Shown: positions 10,544-21,881, numbered from the stretch's first letter. The stretch: 64,000 bases of DNA from Helichrysum umbraculigerum (GCA_949592205.1 CATIUR010000001.1:1316001-1380000), one strand, 5' to 3'. The notes: generated from the sequence alone by a model not told the origin. Program-made: numbers and translations.

Positions 10544-12894
10544 TGTAACACCTCCAAATTTAGTGATTTGCGGAAGCATACTTGGGTGTTACTAATCAAT
10601 ATACAAAGCACAAGATATACAGCAAACGACCTCTAAATGAGACGTTTTGTAAAATAATTACATTTCATAATTAAATCGTTTGAAAACATATAGTTTTCTT
10701 TACAAAAATATGTAAGCCTAGAGTCCGCGTATGTGGCGGGAGATTCTATTACATAACCATAGTTACAAAAGATAATGCCAAAGAATCTCCGTTAAATGCA
10801 GTTTGGAAATCATGCGACTCTAGCTAGTAATCCTGGAGTGATCCTACTCCGTAAGTGTACCTGAGAATACATGCTAAAAAGAGTCAACCAAAAGGTTGGT
10901 GAATCTCACAGGTTTATCAGTAAATAATCAGTTTGAACACAAGATTTCATCAGTAGTGCCCGTAGGCGTATATCAAGTATTTGCAAATCTCGCAAAAGTA
11001 AAGTAATCAAGTTATACCGTTGCCATGAGGCTCATAATCGAAGCTTAACCCGTAAATAATCAGTTGCTCCCGTGACATGCTCGAAATTGAGCAAGCATAA
11101 GTAAACGAAATAATAGTCGCCCGTTTATACATAACGGTTCGTGGTAGCGCTACTACCCCGGGCGGGGAGGGTCATTTCCCTAATGGATCCATTAACTACT
11201 GTTCGCGCTTAAGTACATAACTAACGATATATGATGGAGAGACTTCAGTAAATAGTAAGTAACTCATGCAATTCCGTTTGGTATAGTAAACAGTTTAGTA
11301 CTTGTGTTCAAGAAAAATCAGTAGCATGTATCTCCCCCAATAAATTAAAACAGTAAAAGTGGGGCCGTAAGACTCACCTGAGTCTTTGCAAGTGCGTTTA
11401 TATCAATAAACGAGTAAGTAATATCAACAGTTGGTTCTCCGAACCCGTAACCTCCAAATGCCTAAACACGTAAGGTCAAGTAAGTAGATGTCTCGCAAGA
11501 TCATCTAGGCTAGTTGTTCATACAACCCAATGTGTTCGAATGTTGGTTCGTTATCGTTTGTATAAAAGTGTATGACCCGTTGGTGACGAGTTTGAAATAA
11601 TAAACTTTAAGTATTATTATCAAATTATTGCTGTTTTGCACTTACAAAAGTGTCCCAAAGTGTTTTATAAGTCGTATCGTATAAGGATTTGAAGTTGTAA
11701 AAGTTCGACACTTAGTGAAATGTGAGTTTTCAAGGTCCTGGTTTGTGCGACGTAGCATGCGACGTTGCAAGCGACGTAAGGTGCGACGTAGGCAGGTACG
11801 TCGCATGATGCGACCTTCGCAAATCAATGCGACGTAGGGGGCGACGTCGCTAATGCGACGTTGCTTCGGTTTGCGACGTTAAAGTCTACGTCGCTACGTG
11901 CGACGTCCGCAAATTAATGCGACGTAAGGGGCTGCGTCGCTAGTGCGACGTTGGGATTTTTGTGCGACGTAGGCCGCGACGTCGCAGAGGCCCCTGGCCA
12001 GGTGCGACGTAGCGGTCTGATGGCCGGAATTTTTGTCGAAAACGAGTTTCCCGGTTTTCGTTGGGTCAAATCTTTTACCCAACCCTTATATGAACATATT
12101 AAGCCTATTTAAACCATAAACTAGTAAAAATGATCAAAAACGAGAGATGTCGGGATTTGTCGGAAACTTACAAAATGCCGAAATGAAATTCCGAAAAGAT
12201 AGCGTTGTAGATCGTGAAGTGGTGAACGTTTTTCTCCAAACGGGTGGTATGATCCGAGTGCGTTTTGTGTTGTTATTTTGTGAAATTGTAAGATGGTGGT
12301 GGTGATAGTGAAGTTGGTGATTGAGAGAAAAAGAAAAGAGGAAAGAGAAGGGAGAGGTGAGAAATGGAAGGGAAAGGAAGGAGGTGGGGGTTTTGTGTGA
12401 AAGCCCCCATTTTCAGTCCGCGTCTCCACGCTCCGTGCGGTGTTCGTTTCCTCCGTCGTTTAAACGTTAAATAATTATTCTAAATATTAAATGGTACGTT
12501 TTAAAATACAATTTATTACGCGATATTTTATTTAAATATTCTACAATTAAATTTATAATTGAGTTATAATATGTAAGTTTGGTTATTTAGTTTGTGCTTT
12601 TTAATATGTTAAATTGTGTAAGTTTTGTTTGTACGATACGAATGAATACGAAACATTATCATAATAATATTTTTGACATAAAAGCGTTATTTAATAAAAT
12701 TGGTCACCAACGTCCGTATTAAATTGAATCGAAATACATTCGATTTAAATTGCGTACGATTTCACCAAATCGCATTTTCGTATATATTCACAATATATAT
12801 AATTTGATACATAAATTAGCCTAACACAGAACTAATTACATGTATTAACAAAGAATTAGGCACTAATTCTAGTCCTAATTTGCCGGTTGTTACA
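10544..12894 (-). repeat. 3' LTR of the Tekay-like element
   Basis: This 2351-bp LTR matches 30002-32349 almost base for base; it has a 4-bp extra AGTA-type unit near 11475. It contains the CpG-palindrome cluster at 11746-12015 and a purine-rich stretch around 12300-12400. The open frames within it are not credible genes. Confidence 0.93.
11746..12015. promoter_or_regulatory. Cluster of TGCGACGTA/TACGTCGCA motifs in the LTR
   Basis: About 16 copies of GCGACGT or its complement ACGTCGC lie within 270 bp, in both orientations and irregularly spaced, in otherwise CpG-poor AT-rich DNA. The ACGT core is what plant bZIP factors bind, so an enhancer role is possible but is inference. The other LTR has the same cluster at 31200-31467. 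Confidence 0.6.
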
Positions 12895-12904
12895 TTCTCC
12901 CCCT
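12895..12904 (-). other. Polypurine tract of the Tekay-like element
   Basis: On the minus strand the sequence is AGGGGGAGAA, directly followed by the 3' LTR start TGTAACA. It primes plus-strand synthesis. Confidence 0.85.
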
Positions 12905-12928
12905 GTTAAAAGAATTTCGTCCCGAAAT

Positions 12929-15170
12929 TTAAGTCGAAGTCGCGTTAGGGGCAGAATCGGTGAATAAGTGGGGATACTTGAGTCGTATTTGGTCTTCCCG
13001 TTCCCAAGTGAATTCCGGACCGCGCCGCGAATTCCACCTGACTTTGACGATTGGAATACGACTTTGTTTCAGTTGTTTGACCTCACGGTCCATAATTTCG
13101 ACAGGTTCCTCAACGAAATGAAGTTTGTCATCGATGCGGATCTCGTCAAGGGGTATAATAAGTGTCTCGTCAGACAGACATTTCTTTAAGTTAGAAATGT
13201 GAAAGGTAGGGTGCACGCTGTTGAGCTCAGAGGGCAGCTGCAATCGATATGCCACTGGACTTATTTTCTCGAGGATTTCAAAAGGTCCAATGTACCTGGG
13301 GTTTAATTTTCCGCGTTTGCCGAATCGGATTACGCCTTTCCAAGGCGAAACTTTTAAGAGTACTCGATCCCCAACTTGGAACTCGAGTGGCTTGCGTCTC
13401 ACGTCAGCATAGCTCTTCTGACGATCACGCGCGGCTTTGAGTCGGTTTTGGATTTCAACGATTTTCTCTGTGGTTTCATGTATGAGTTCAGGACCAGTGA
13501 GTTGACTATCTCCCACTTCAGTCCAACAGATCGGTGATCGGCACTTACGACCGTACAGTGCCTCAAAAGGTGCAGCTTTAATGCTGGTGTGATAGCTGTT
13601 GTTGTACGAGAACTCGCACAACGGTAGATGTCTTTCCCAATTTGTACCAGAATCAACTACGCAGGCTCGTAGCATGTCTTCCAGTGTCTGAATAGTTCGT
13701 TCGCTCTGGCCATCGGTCTGAGGATGGTACGCGGTACTCATATCGAGACGGGTACCCAGTGATTTTTGGAGTGATTGCCAGAAGCGAGATGTGAAACGGG
13801 CATCCCTGTCAGAGATAATCGAGAGAGGGACACCATGTTGGCAAACGATTTCTTTGATGTAAATTTGTGTAAGGCGTTCCATTTTTTCGGTTTCTCTGAT
13901 TGCCAAGAAATGAGCCGATTTGGTGAGACGATCGACGATCACCCAAATGGTATCGCAACCGCTCGCCGATTTAGGTAGTTTGGTTATGAAATCCATGGTA
14001 ATTTGCTCCCATTTCCATTGAGGAATTTCAGGTTGTTGGAGCAATCCGGAAGGTCTTTGGTGCTCGGCCTTAACCTTGGAAAAAGTTAAGCATTTGCTGA
14101 CGTACAAAGCAATGTCAGCTTTCATATTCGGCCACCAGTAAAATTCCTTGATGCCGTGATACATTTTGTCGGATCCCGGGTGGATAGAATATTTGGACTT
14201 GTGAGCTTCATCCATCACCAAGTCCCGAAGGTTCCCGAAATTAGGCAACCAGATTCGGTTAGAGAAATACCTAACTCCGTTGGGTCTGATCTCGAAGTGT
14301 TTATCCATGCCTCGCAAGGCCTCGTTCTTGAAGTTATCGGGTTTCAGGGCTTCGAGTTGAGCCAGGTGTATTTGGGTGGTGAGGTCGTTATGAATGGTAA
14401 TGCTGAGTGCCCGGACTCGGGGTGGTTTTGTTCGTTCCTTACGACTGAGAGCATCAGCAACCACGTTTGCTTTGCCCGGATGATATTTGATCTCACAGTC
14501 GTAATCGGTGAGTAATTCAACCCATCTACGTTGTCTCATGTTAAGATCTTTCTGGTTGAAAATGTGTTGGAGACTTTTGTGGTCGGTGAATACAGTGCTG
14601 CGGGTACCATAAAGATAATGTCTCCAGATTTTTAAGGCGAATACCACGGCTCCTAGCTCCAGGTCGTGAGTTGTGTAGTTTTTCTCGTGAACTTTAAGTT
14701 GTCTGGAGGCGTAAGCAATGACCTTGTCTCGTTGCATCAGCACGCAACCGAGACCTTGGTGAGAAGCATCGCAGTATACCACGAAGTCATCGGTGCCTTC
14801 GGGTAGGGATAGAATAGGTGCACTGCAAAGCTTGGATTTCAACAGTTGAAATGCCGACTCTTGTTTATCGGTCCAATCAAATTTCTTTTCCTTCTGAGTC
14901 AGCACCGTGAGGGGTTTGGCAATTTTTGAAAAGTTTTCGATGAAACGGCGGTAGTAACCGGCCAATCCCAAGAATTGGCGTACCTCGGTGGGAGTGGTTG
15001 GCGCTTGCCAGTTCTTGATTGCCTCGATTTTTGACGGGTCTACATGAATTCCCCGACTGTCGATAACGTGTCCAAGGAATTGAACGGTGTGTATCCAGAA
15101 CTCACACTTAGAAAATTTGGCGTAGAGCTCCTCGTGTCTAAGTAGTTCTAGAATGGTTCTGAGGTGTTGT
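12929..15170 (-). pseudogene. Pol C-terminal part: RT thumb, RNase H, integrase, chromodomain
   Basis: The frame enters from the break at 15170 with the RT region FSKCEFW..VQFLGHVI and GLAGYYRRFI. RNase H follows (VVYCDASHQGLGCVL, then FTDHKSLQHIF). Integrase has catalytic Asp in MDFITKLP, Asp in ISDRDARFTS and Glu in DGQSERTIQTLEDMLR. Near the stop at 12929 is a chromodomain-like end (VKVRWNSRRGPEFTWERE..), the mark of chromoviruses such as Tekay. One oddity: the integrase HHCC zinc-binding region reads KCLTFSKV near 14085, with Phe where the second Cys of CxxC is expected. The piece is separated from its upstream half by the element at 15171-19246, so it cannot be made as one protein here. 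Confidence 0.93.
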
Positions 15171-15735
15171 TGTAAGTCCCCTAGTTTTAGGATCGATAAC
15201 TTCGTTATCTGTAGTATTAAGGTGCGGAATCCCTCAATACGGTGTTATCTTACTAACAACGAATATGTTCGTATTGCGTTTAACTAGACTTAGCTTTAAA
15301 CAACGAATCGTCAAAGCCTAGCCTTAGGTTATGTTTTTCTCTGGTTTGCTGGAATCGCAGGTCTGGAATATGCAAAAGTTGTTAACGATTTTCTAAGGAA
15401 AATCGTTTAAATAGTTCTGTCCGGCTCGGCTCGCATGGGCCTGCGAGTTCGGTCCAACTCGCAGCCCAAGCCCAACTCGGAGCTCGGCTCGCCAGACTTC
15501 CACGAATTCAGTTCTCATCTCGGCTCGTTAATCTCGCGACCTGAGAACTCGACTCGCACAGAATGTATTTATTTCGTATTTAATAATTCGTCTAACTTAA
15601 CACAATAATATGTTTAACGAATATTACTAACAAAACAAATATTTATTTACAAATCTAAACCAATATACAAAAATAATAATAATTACACTAGTCCTATATC
15701 AAGCTAGATCTGTTGTCACAATCTATGTCTCAACA
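15171..15735 (-). repeat. 3' LTR of the pol-less element
   Basis: Equal in length to 18682-19246, with no difference seen by eye. Part of it is rich in CTCGGCTCG units (15420-15550), giving an unusual GC-rich patch in an AT-rich repeat. Confidence 0.9.
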
Positions 15736-15789
15736 GACTCCCCCTTGACAATAGCTCTAGCGTCTTTATCTTCACGCTGTCTTTGGTCT

Positions 15790-18680
15790 TCATTTGTAAA
15801 TCTTACTTCCTGCGTAAATCTTCATCTTGATACAAGTTTTAACCATCAACTGATAATCTCTTGCTAAATCAGCCCATTCAATAGTCGTCAAAATTCTGTT
15901 CTCATTCAACTTTAACAGATCTTTTCTCGACATATTCATCAGGTGTCGATGATCATAAACTCTAAAGATTTCTCTTTCACCACCTTCAACCTCATTATCA
16001 GCTTCAACCATAACAGCTTCTCCAGTTCCTGAATCCACGTGCCAACTCTTCATATTTCCCAAAATATCCTGTGGCATTGTCTTCAGTGGAATCTGTTGTA
16101 TGCATCTAACAGCTGGGTAAACTTTCTTCCTTCTTCTTCTTCCTGTTCTTTGACTTCTCTCTTGTAATTTCACAGTCTTTCCCTTTCTTGGCTTAATCTG
16201 AACAAACTTATTCGTACCAACCTCATGTCTAATGATTCTTTCAACACGATCAGCATAATCATCACGACTTGGGTTGTTAATCTCTAATCTAGCCAAATCA
16301 CGTATTTCATAACGTGGTAGAGAACTAAAAACTGCAAGCTTTCTTTCAAAATATTGAACTCCGTCAAACCTTTTGATCGCAAAAAGCTTTAGTTCTGAGT
16401 CAAAGTACCAACCAATAATCCCTTTACGTGGTACACGCTTTTTCGTAATATCAACTTCAGAAATTCCAATCTTCTTCTTCTTCTTTGGAAGTTTCCTAAG
16501 TACAACAGCAGGATTCTTGGTTTGAACAAGAACTTCTTCTTCTTCATCAGAGGTTGAATCATCAATATCTTCATCTATATCGATAATTGTTGGACCTTGT
16601 TCATTTTCAATAACAACTTCTGTCCTAGATGGGCTCACATGGTGTTCATCAATGTTTGCATCTAGATCTACACCCATGTCTTGCACATTCTCAGGTACAG
16701 CAGTCCAATCTGTAGGTGGTAGAAATTCTCCATCCTCAAGATCAAAATCAACGTCTTCATCTATCTCATCAAAAATATCATCTTCCGATTCAGATAGATC
16801 AAGCATTTCCATTCCTAGAGAAAAACATAAATACAAATATATTAATAATTCAAATTCTTTATTGATTTCCCTGAACCAATCTAAGAATTTCTTTATTAAT
16901 TCTTTTGTATATTTTAACCTAACATATAAACGCAATATAAATATAACTTATAAAATCTTTTATTGATTACCCTGAATCAATCTAAAATCTCTTAAGTCTA
17001 CTTAACAAATATTAATTAATTTTAAATTCTAATGCATTGTGAATAATCACCAAACATTTAAATTTACTATTAATTACCTTATATAATTTCCAAGTGTTAA
17101 TTGATCTCATTCATTATCAATTTAACCTTTAAATTATATATCATTTGTCTAGTTAATACGAATACATTTTTAACTTGTTAATTACTTATAAACCTTACGG
17201 TCTTAAGTCTATAATCAAATCTAAAATGCATATGTTATTATAAAATTATGACCGCCGAAATTAATCGGAACACGCCGCTCGACTACTCAATAAGTCAGAA
17301 GTCTTTCGATCACTATTTTATCTTAACATTTATAAAATCAAATAACTTAACAATATCTAATACATTTAACTTGTAATTACAAATCTCAAGCCGAATATAT
17401 TATCACAATATTAAGTTACAATTATTCTGTACAAATTACTACCAATAATTACTACACTATGCTAATACTAAGCTATCTTACCAGCTTCTGTATCAACCTG
17501 TGCAGTCTTATCAGCATTTGTACCAGCTCCAGAACCACTAGCACCAGCACCAGACTCCCCCTGAATAGTAGCTTGCTCACTAGTCTTTGAAGGACCAGTC
17601 TGCTCACCACTCGGTGCATTGGGATCATCGTCCTTGTCTTGATCTCTCTTTCTCTTCAACTCATTCTCTCTGCAAGACTCCAGATATACCAATATCTCCC
17701 CCTGAGCAGGCTGTCCTGAATGCGATCTCAAGACCAGACTCTCTAAAGAAGATAACTTCAGTCTCTGTACATTGAAGTCCGCAAGCAAAGTCTCATGAGT
17801 CTTCATCAACAGATTGTACGATTCACTCTGCTTGAGAATCTGTTGTGAAAGAAGAAGATTGCTCGACACCAGCTCTGGAATCTGAGAAGTAAGCTTCTCC
17901 AAATCCTTTACCCTCGACTCTAAGGATGTAATCCTTTCTGCATCAGTCGTTGGAGTAACAGGTATCGTTCTTGGTCCAGGCGGTGTAAGAGACTCAATAT
18001 GCCAGTCTCTGGTAAGCGGTGTATGAGGTTGAGACAAAGCTTGCGTAAGCAAACTTGTCGCAAATCTAGCTGCTTTGTTCGTCGGAAAATTAGCTCCACG
18101 AACTAAATCAGCAACCTCATGCTGTAAAGTTAAACACAATTAAAATCAGTTATTGTTACAGATTACTCTGTCTCAAACTCTAATTAATTGCATAACACTC
18201 ATAGTTATAGAATTTATATCTCATACTTGAAGCGGTAAAGATATCGATTCAGTAACCACCGGTGCAACCATCTCTACCTGTGGTGTATCCTGAGAAACTG
18301 TATACAGAATTAACTGTCTCAGTTCAACTCCTGATAAACAACAAGTTAAGATTATTTAACTTTAATTAATACTAACCTTCTCGAATTGTAAGCGTTCTCG
18401 GACGCTTCATCAAAGGAATCTCAACTTCCTCAGTACCTTCCTCCAGAATACTCTTACCCTTCCTCTTCTTTTCAGAAGCAGATGGAGGAGGAGAAGGTGT
18501 ATTGTCAGAAACTTCATCTGAAGCCGTCTCACCATCACGACCTCTAGATGATCTAACAGGATCCTAAATTTTAAATATATTAAACATTTATGATTAGCGT
18601 AAGCTCTATCATACAAGTTCTATATATTTAAGATTAATCAGATATAATACCTTAGTTGGTACAACAACTGATCTATCAAG
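15790..18680 (-). CDS. Five-exon gene inside the LTR element, function unknown
   Basis: Exons in reading order: 18680-18651, 18563-18377, 18330-18227, 18121-17482 and 16814-15790. All four introns are GT-AG and in phase, giving one frame of 662 codons with stop. The first exon abuts the LTR and has no ATG, so the true start is unknown; a Met occurs within exon 2. Visible parts: a Lys/Arg-rich stretch (SEKKRKGKS) with an acidic tail; a Ser/Pro-Thr region and a coiled coil (ERITSLESRVKDLEKL onward) in exon 4; a Gly/Ala-Ser-rich link; then in exon 5 an acidic Asp/Glu segment, a basic KKKKK patch, and a globular part with GWYFDSELKLFAIKRFDG, LPRYEIRDLARLEI and KSWHVDSGTGEAV. I recall similar sequence in the extra ORF downstream of pol in Asteraceae copia elements, but cannot verify that. 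It resembles no standard Gag or Pol. Confidence 0.6.
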
Positions 18681-18681
18681 C

Positions 18682-19246
18682 TGTAAGTCCCCTAGTTTTA
18701 GGATCGATAACTTCGTTATCTGTAGTATTAAGGTGCGGAATCCCTCAATACGGTGTTATCTTACTAACAACGAATATGTTCGTATTGCGTTTAACTAGAC
18801 TTAGCTTTAAACAACGAATCGTCAAAGCCTAGCCTTAGGTTATGTTTTTCTCTGGTTTGCTGGAATCGCAGGTCTGGAATATGCAAAAGTTGTTAACGAT
18901 TTTCTAAGGAAAATCGTTTAAATAGTTCTGTCCGGCTCGGCTCGCATGGGCCTGCGAGTTCGGTCCAACTCGCAGCCCAAGCCCAACTCGGAGCTCGGCT
19001 CGCCAGACTTCCACGAATTCAGTTCTCATCTCGGCTCGTTAATCTCGCGACCTGAGAACTCGACTCGCACAGAATGTATTTATTTCGTATTTAATAATTC
19101 GTCTAACTTAACACAATAATATGTTTAACGAATATTACTAACAAAACAAATATTTATTTACAAATCTAAACCAATATACAAAAATAATAATAATTACACT
19201 AGTCCTATATCAAGCTAGATCTGTTGTCACAATCTATGTCTCAACA
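18682..19246 (-). repeat. 5' LTR of the pol-less element
   Basis: The LTR ends GGGGACTTACA on the minus strand. The next base is G, so the junction reads TTACAG and could act as a splice acceptor leading into the first exon at 18680. The flank at 19247-19251 is the TSD GTTGT. Confidence 0.9.
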
Positions 19247-19797
19247 GTTGTGCGTGTTCATGTTCGTTTCGCGAATAGATAAGAATGTCATCGATAAAAA
19301 CAATGACAAACTTGTCAAGGTAAGGTTTGCACACCCGATTCATAAGGTCCATGAATACAGCCGGTGCGTTGGTTAGACCAAATGGCATCACTTGGAATTC
19401 ATAGTGCCCGTAACGGGTTCTGAATGCGGTTTTTGGGATGTCAGCATCGCGAACACGCAACTGATGATAACCGGATCGAAGATCAATCTTTGAATAACAG
19501 CTTGATCCTTGGAGTTGATCGAACAGATCATCGATTCGAGGGAGTGGGTATCGGTTCTTGACGGTTAGTTTGTTCAACTCTCGGTAGTCAATGCACATTC
19601 TGAATGAACCGTCTTTCTTTTTGACAAATAAGATCGGAGCTCCCCAAGGTGAAGAACTCGGTCTGATGAATCCTCTATCCAGGAGTTCCTGCAACTGAGT
19701 GGACAACTCCTGAAGTTCAGATGGGGCTAGGCGGTACGGTGCTCGGGCCACCGGTGCGGCACCCGGCACAAGATCAATCGAGAACTCAACCTGTCTA
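19247..19797 (-). pseudogene. RT fingers/palm fragment of the Tekay-like element
   Basis: This is the N-terminal half of reverse transcriptase, in minus orientation. It shows VEFSIDLVPGAAPVARAPYR, RMCIDYRELNKLTVKNRYPL, KIDLRSGYHQLRV and the catalytic YxDD-type box FIDDILIYS, ending in EHEHAQ where the pol-less LTR element inserted. On the upstream side the frame is cut by the gag-only element at 19798. After excluding the two insertions and duplicated TSD bases, the coding length from 28889 to 12929 is a multiple of three, so the host element was intact when hit. Confidence 0.93.
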
Positions 19798-20677
19798 TGT
19801 AACACCCCGCAAATTTAAACACGATTAATTAAATTAATCACTTGCATTATTAGGCTAATTCCCTACTTGAGTGAATTCACAACACATTTTAGAGGTAAGT
19901 CTAGCATAGCCCAACTAGTTAGTACGCGCAGTATTACGTATTCGTAATTAGTTGTAATTACGTACAGAACAAATTGAAAACAAACGCGACAAAAACGTAC
20001 GACTCTTGGTGAACAAAATTATTTAATAAAACGAAATTATTAAATAACGTGGTGACGAATAAATATTTTGTCAAAAATATTTACAAATCATTTTATAACG
20101 CAAAACGTTTAATTCGTACAATTTAAATAAAACAAAGTTTAAAATTTTATAACTAAGTTAATTTGGTTTCATAAAAATTATCATAATTAAAAATAATTAA
20201 GAAAATGTAATTAAAAACATAATAGTTAAAATAAAATAACATTTAACGATCGGGTAAACAAACACGGAGCGCAAACACAGAGGCAGAAAATGAGGAACAA
20301 AACCCCATCCACCTCCTCCTTTTCTTTCACTTTCACCATCCACTCTCTCTCTCTCTTCTTTTCTTTTCTCCTCCTTCTCTCTAAAACTCATTCAAAAATC
20401 ACACAAATCACACCAAAACTACGCTAAAACGACGCCGAATCACCATACTCCTTTGGAATTAAACGACCACGAGACTCCGATCTACATTTCTATCTTTTCG
20501 GATTTCAAATCCGACACTCGTAAGTTTCCGACAAATCCCGCAAATCTTTAGATTTCAAAGTTATAATTGCTACTTAGTGTTTAATATACTTAGATTTACA
20601 TGTTTTAGTGTTTTATACAACCGAAAACGTCCGAAATCGACCCAAAACTCGTTATTTTCTCGCTGTTCGTCGAACAG

Positions 20678-20900
20678 GCGACTACGTCGCATTGGGACCG
20701 AAAACAGTACTGCGACGTAGGCCTCTACGTCGCATTACCCTTCCTTACGTCGCACATAGCGACGCAGACCACTACGTCGCATTAAATTGCGAACGTCGCC
20801 TATGCGACGTAACCCATGACGTCGCAAAACCTGAATGCGACGTAGACCCGTACGTCGCACCCTACGTCGCATAACCACCCAGCGTCGCACCTTACGTCGC
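20678..20900. promoter_or_regulatory. ACGTCGC/GCGACGT motif cluster in LTR (copy 1)
   Basis: At least a dozen copies of ACGTCGC or its complement lie in about 220 bp. The same cluster recurs at 25344-25566. The motif is shared with the LTRs of the surrounding Tekay-like element although most of the LTR sequence between motifs differs. Confidence 0.6.
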
Positions 20901-21605
20901 TAAAAACAGAAAGTTTAAAAACTTGTTTTCACTAAGTGTCGAACTAACCGAAAACGCATATCTTTATACAAATTCGATATACGAGCCTTACAAACAATTT
21001 AAACATACTTGTTTTATCGAAATGTTGATTTCAAACTTTCACCAACGAGTCGTATACATTTTCACAAACAACGAAATACAAACGTAAACATTAAACAAAC
21101 GTTTTGGACATGACTTGGTTGTACAAACACTAGCATGGATGATTAGCTTAGACATCCACATACTTATTAAATCTCGTACGTTTAGGACGTTAGGAGATTT
21201 CAGACTGTACTTGGGCTTAGGTTTGCTAGCACTCGCACAACTGCTTAAACTCAACAGGTGAGTTCACAGCCCCTACTTTTACTGATTTAACTACTTTTGA
21301 ACAGGGGTGGAAAACATAGACAACTGTTTTACTGCTTTGCCATAACTACTTTTACTACATGATTATTATCATACTGTTTACTCGAACGACTAGAGTACTT
21401 GAACTGTTAAACTGTTATACGAACTGCCACTTAACTGCCTTTGGCACACTTATACAAACTGTTTATGACTGCGGTCAACTACTTCAACTGTCTGAACTTA
21501 ATGGTATTTTCATACGAAAACTGAACTGAGAACATGCTGGAGAACGACCAGCTACATACTTTTATTACTAGCTCTTATGAAACAACATTTTCATAAATAC
21601 ACAGA

Positions 21606-21881
21606 AAGTCCCTACGTCTTGGGCACGCACGCACAGAAAGTCCCTACGTCTTGGGCAAACAGAAAGTCCCTACTTCTTGGGCACGGTGCCATCCTACGTC
21701 TTGGGTGAAGGCTCTACTTCTTGAGCAGATGGGTCCTACGTCTTGGATGCCAGTCCTACTTCTTGGACACAACTATACAAGTCCCTACGTCTTGGGCACA
21801 TACATAGAAGTCCCTACTTCTTGGGCAACACTATAGGTCCTACTTCTTGGACAAACGATTTAAATCCCTATTCCTTGGGTA
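21606..21881 (+). repeat. Degenerate minisatellite around TCCTACGTCTTGGGC (copy 1)
   Basis: About eleven units with core CCTAC(G/T)TCTTGG are spaced by roughly 20-32 bp of variable sequence. The duplicate LTR has the same array at 26272-26547. Confidence 0.8.

Larger units (their letters stand above)
15171..19246 (-). mobile_element. Pol-less LTR element carrying a five-exon gene
   Basis: The element is bounded by 565-bp direct repeats (15171-15735 and 18682-19246) that begin TGTTGAG and end CTTACA on the minus strand, with perfect TSD GTTGT at 15166-15170 and 19247-19251. The minus strand has a polypurine tract (CAAGGGGGAGTC) just before the left LTR, so sense is minus. The LTR start and PPT look copia-like. 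There is no gag, protease, RT or integrase. The 2.95-kb interior is occupied by the spliced gene described separately. I found no TGG-initiated PBS after the 5' LTR on either strand. It inserted into the RT coding region of the Tekay-like element. Confidence 0.9.

Noticed and set aside
11746..12015. Repeated TGCGACGTA units considered as a CRISPR array
   Set aside because: Repeats are 7-9 bp, irregularly spaced, in both orientations, and inside a plant LTR; no array architecture or cas genes.
12121..12429. 102-codon open frame in the LTR, also in the duplicate LTR
   Set aside because: It lies in the purine-rich LTR tract, is low in complexity and is duplicated only because the LTR is.
12968..14515. 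Several plus-strand open frames over the Pol region
   Set aside because: Shadows of the minus-strand RNase H/integrase frame, which shows catalytic motifs.
20608..20874. 88-codon plus-strand open frame repeated at 25274-25540
   Set aside because: Created by the ACGTCGC motif cluster within the LTR; no domain and no start context.
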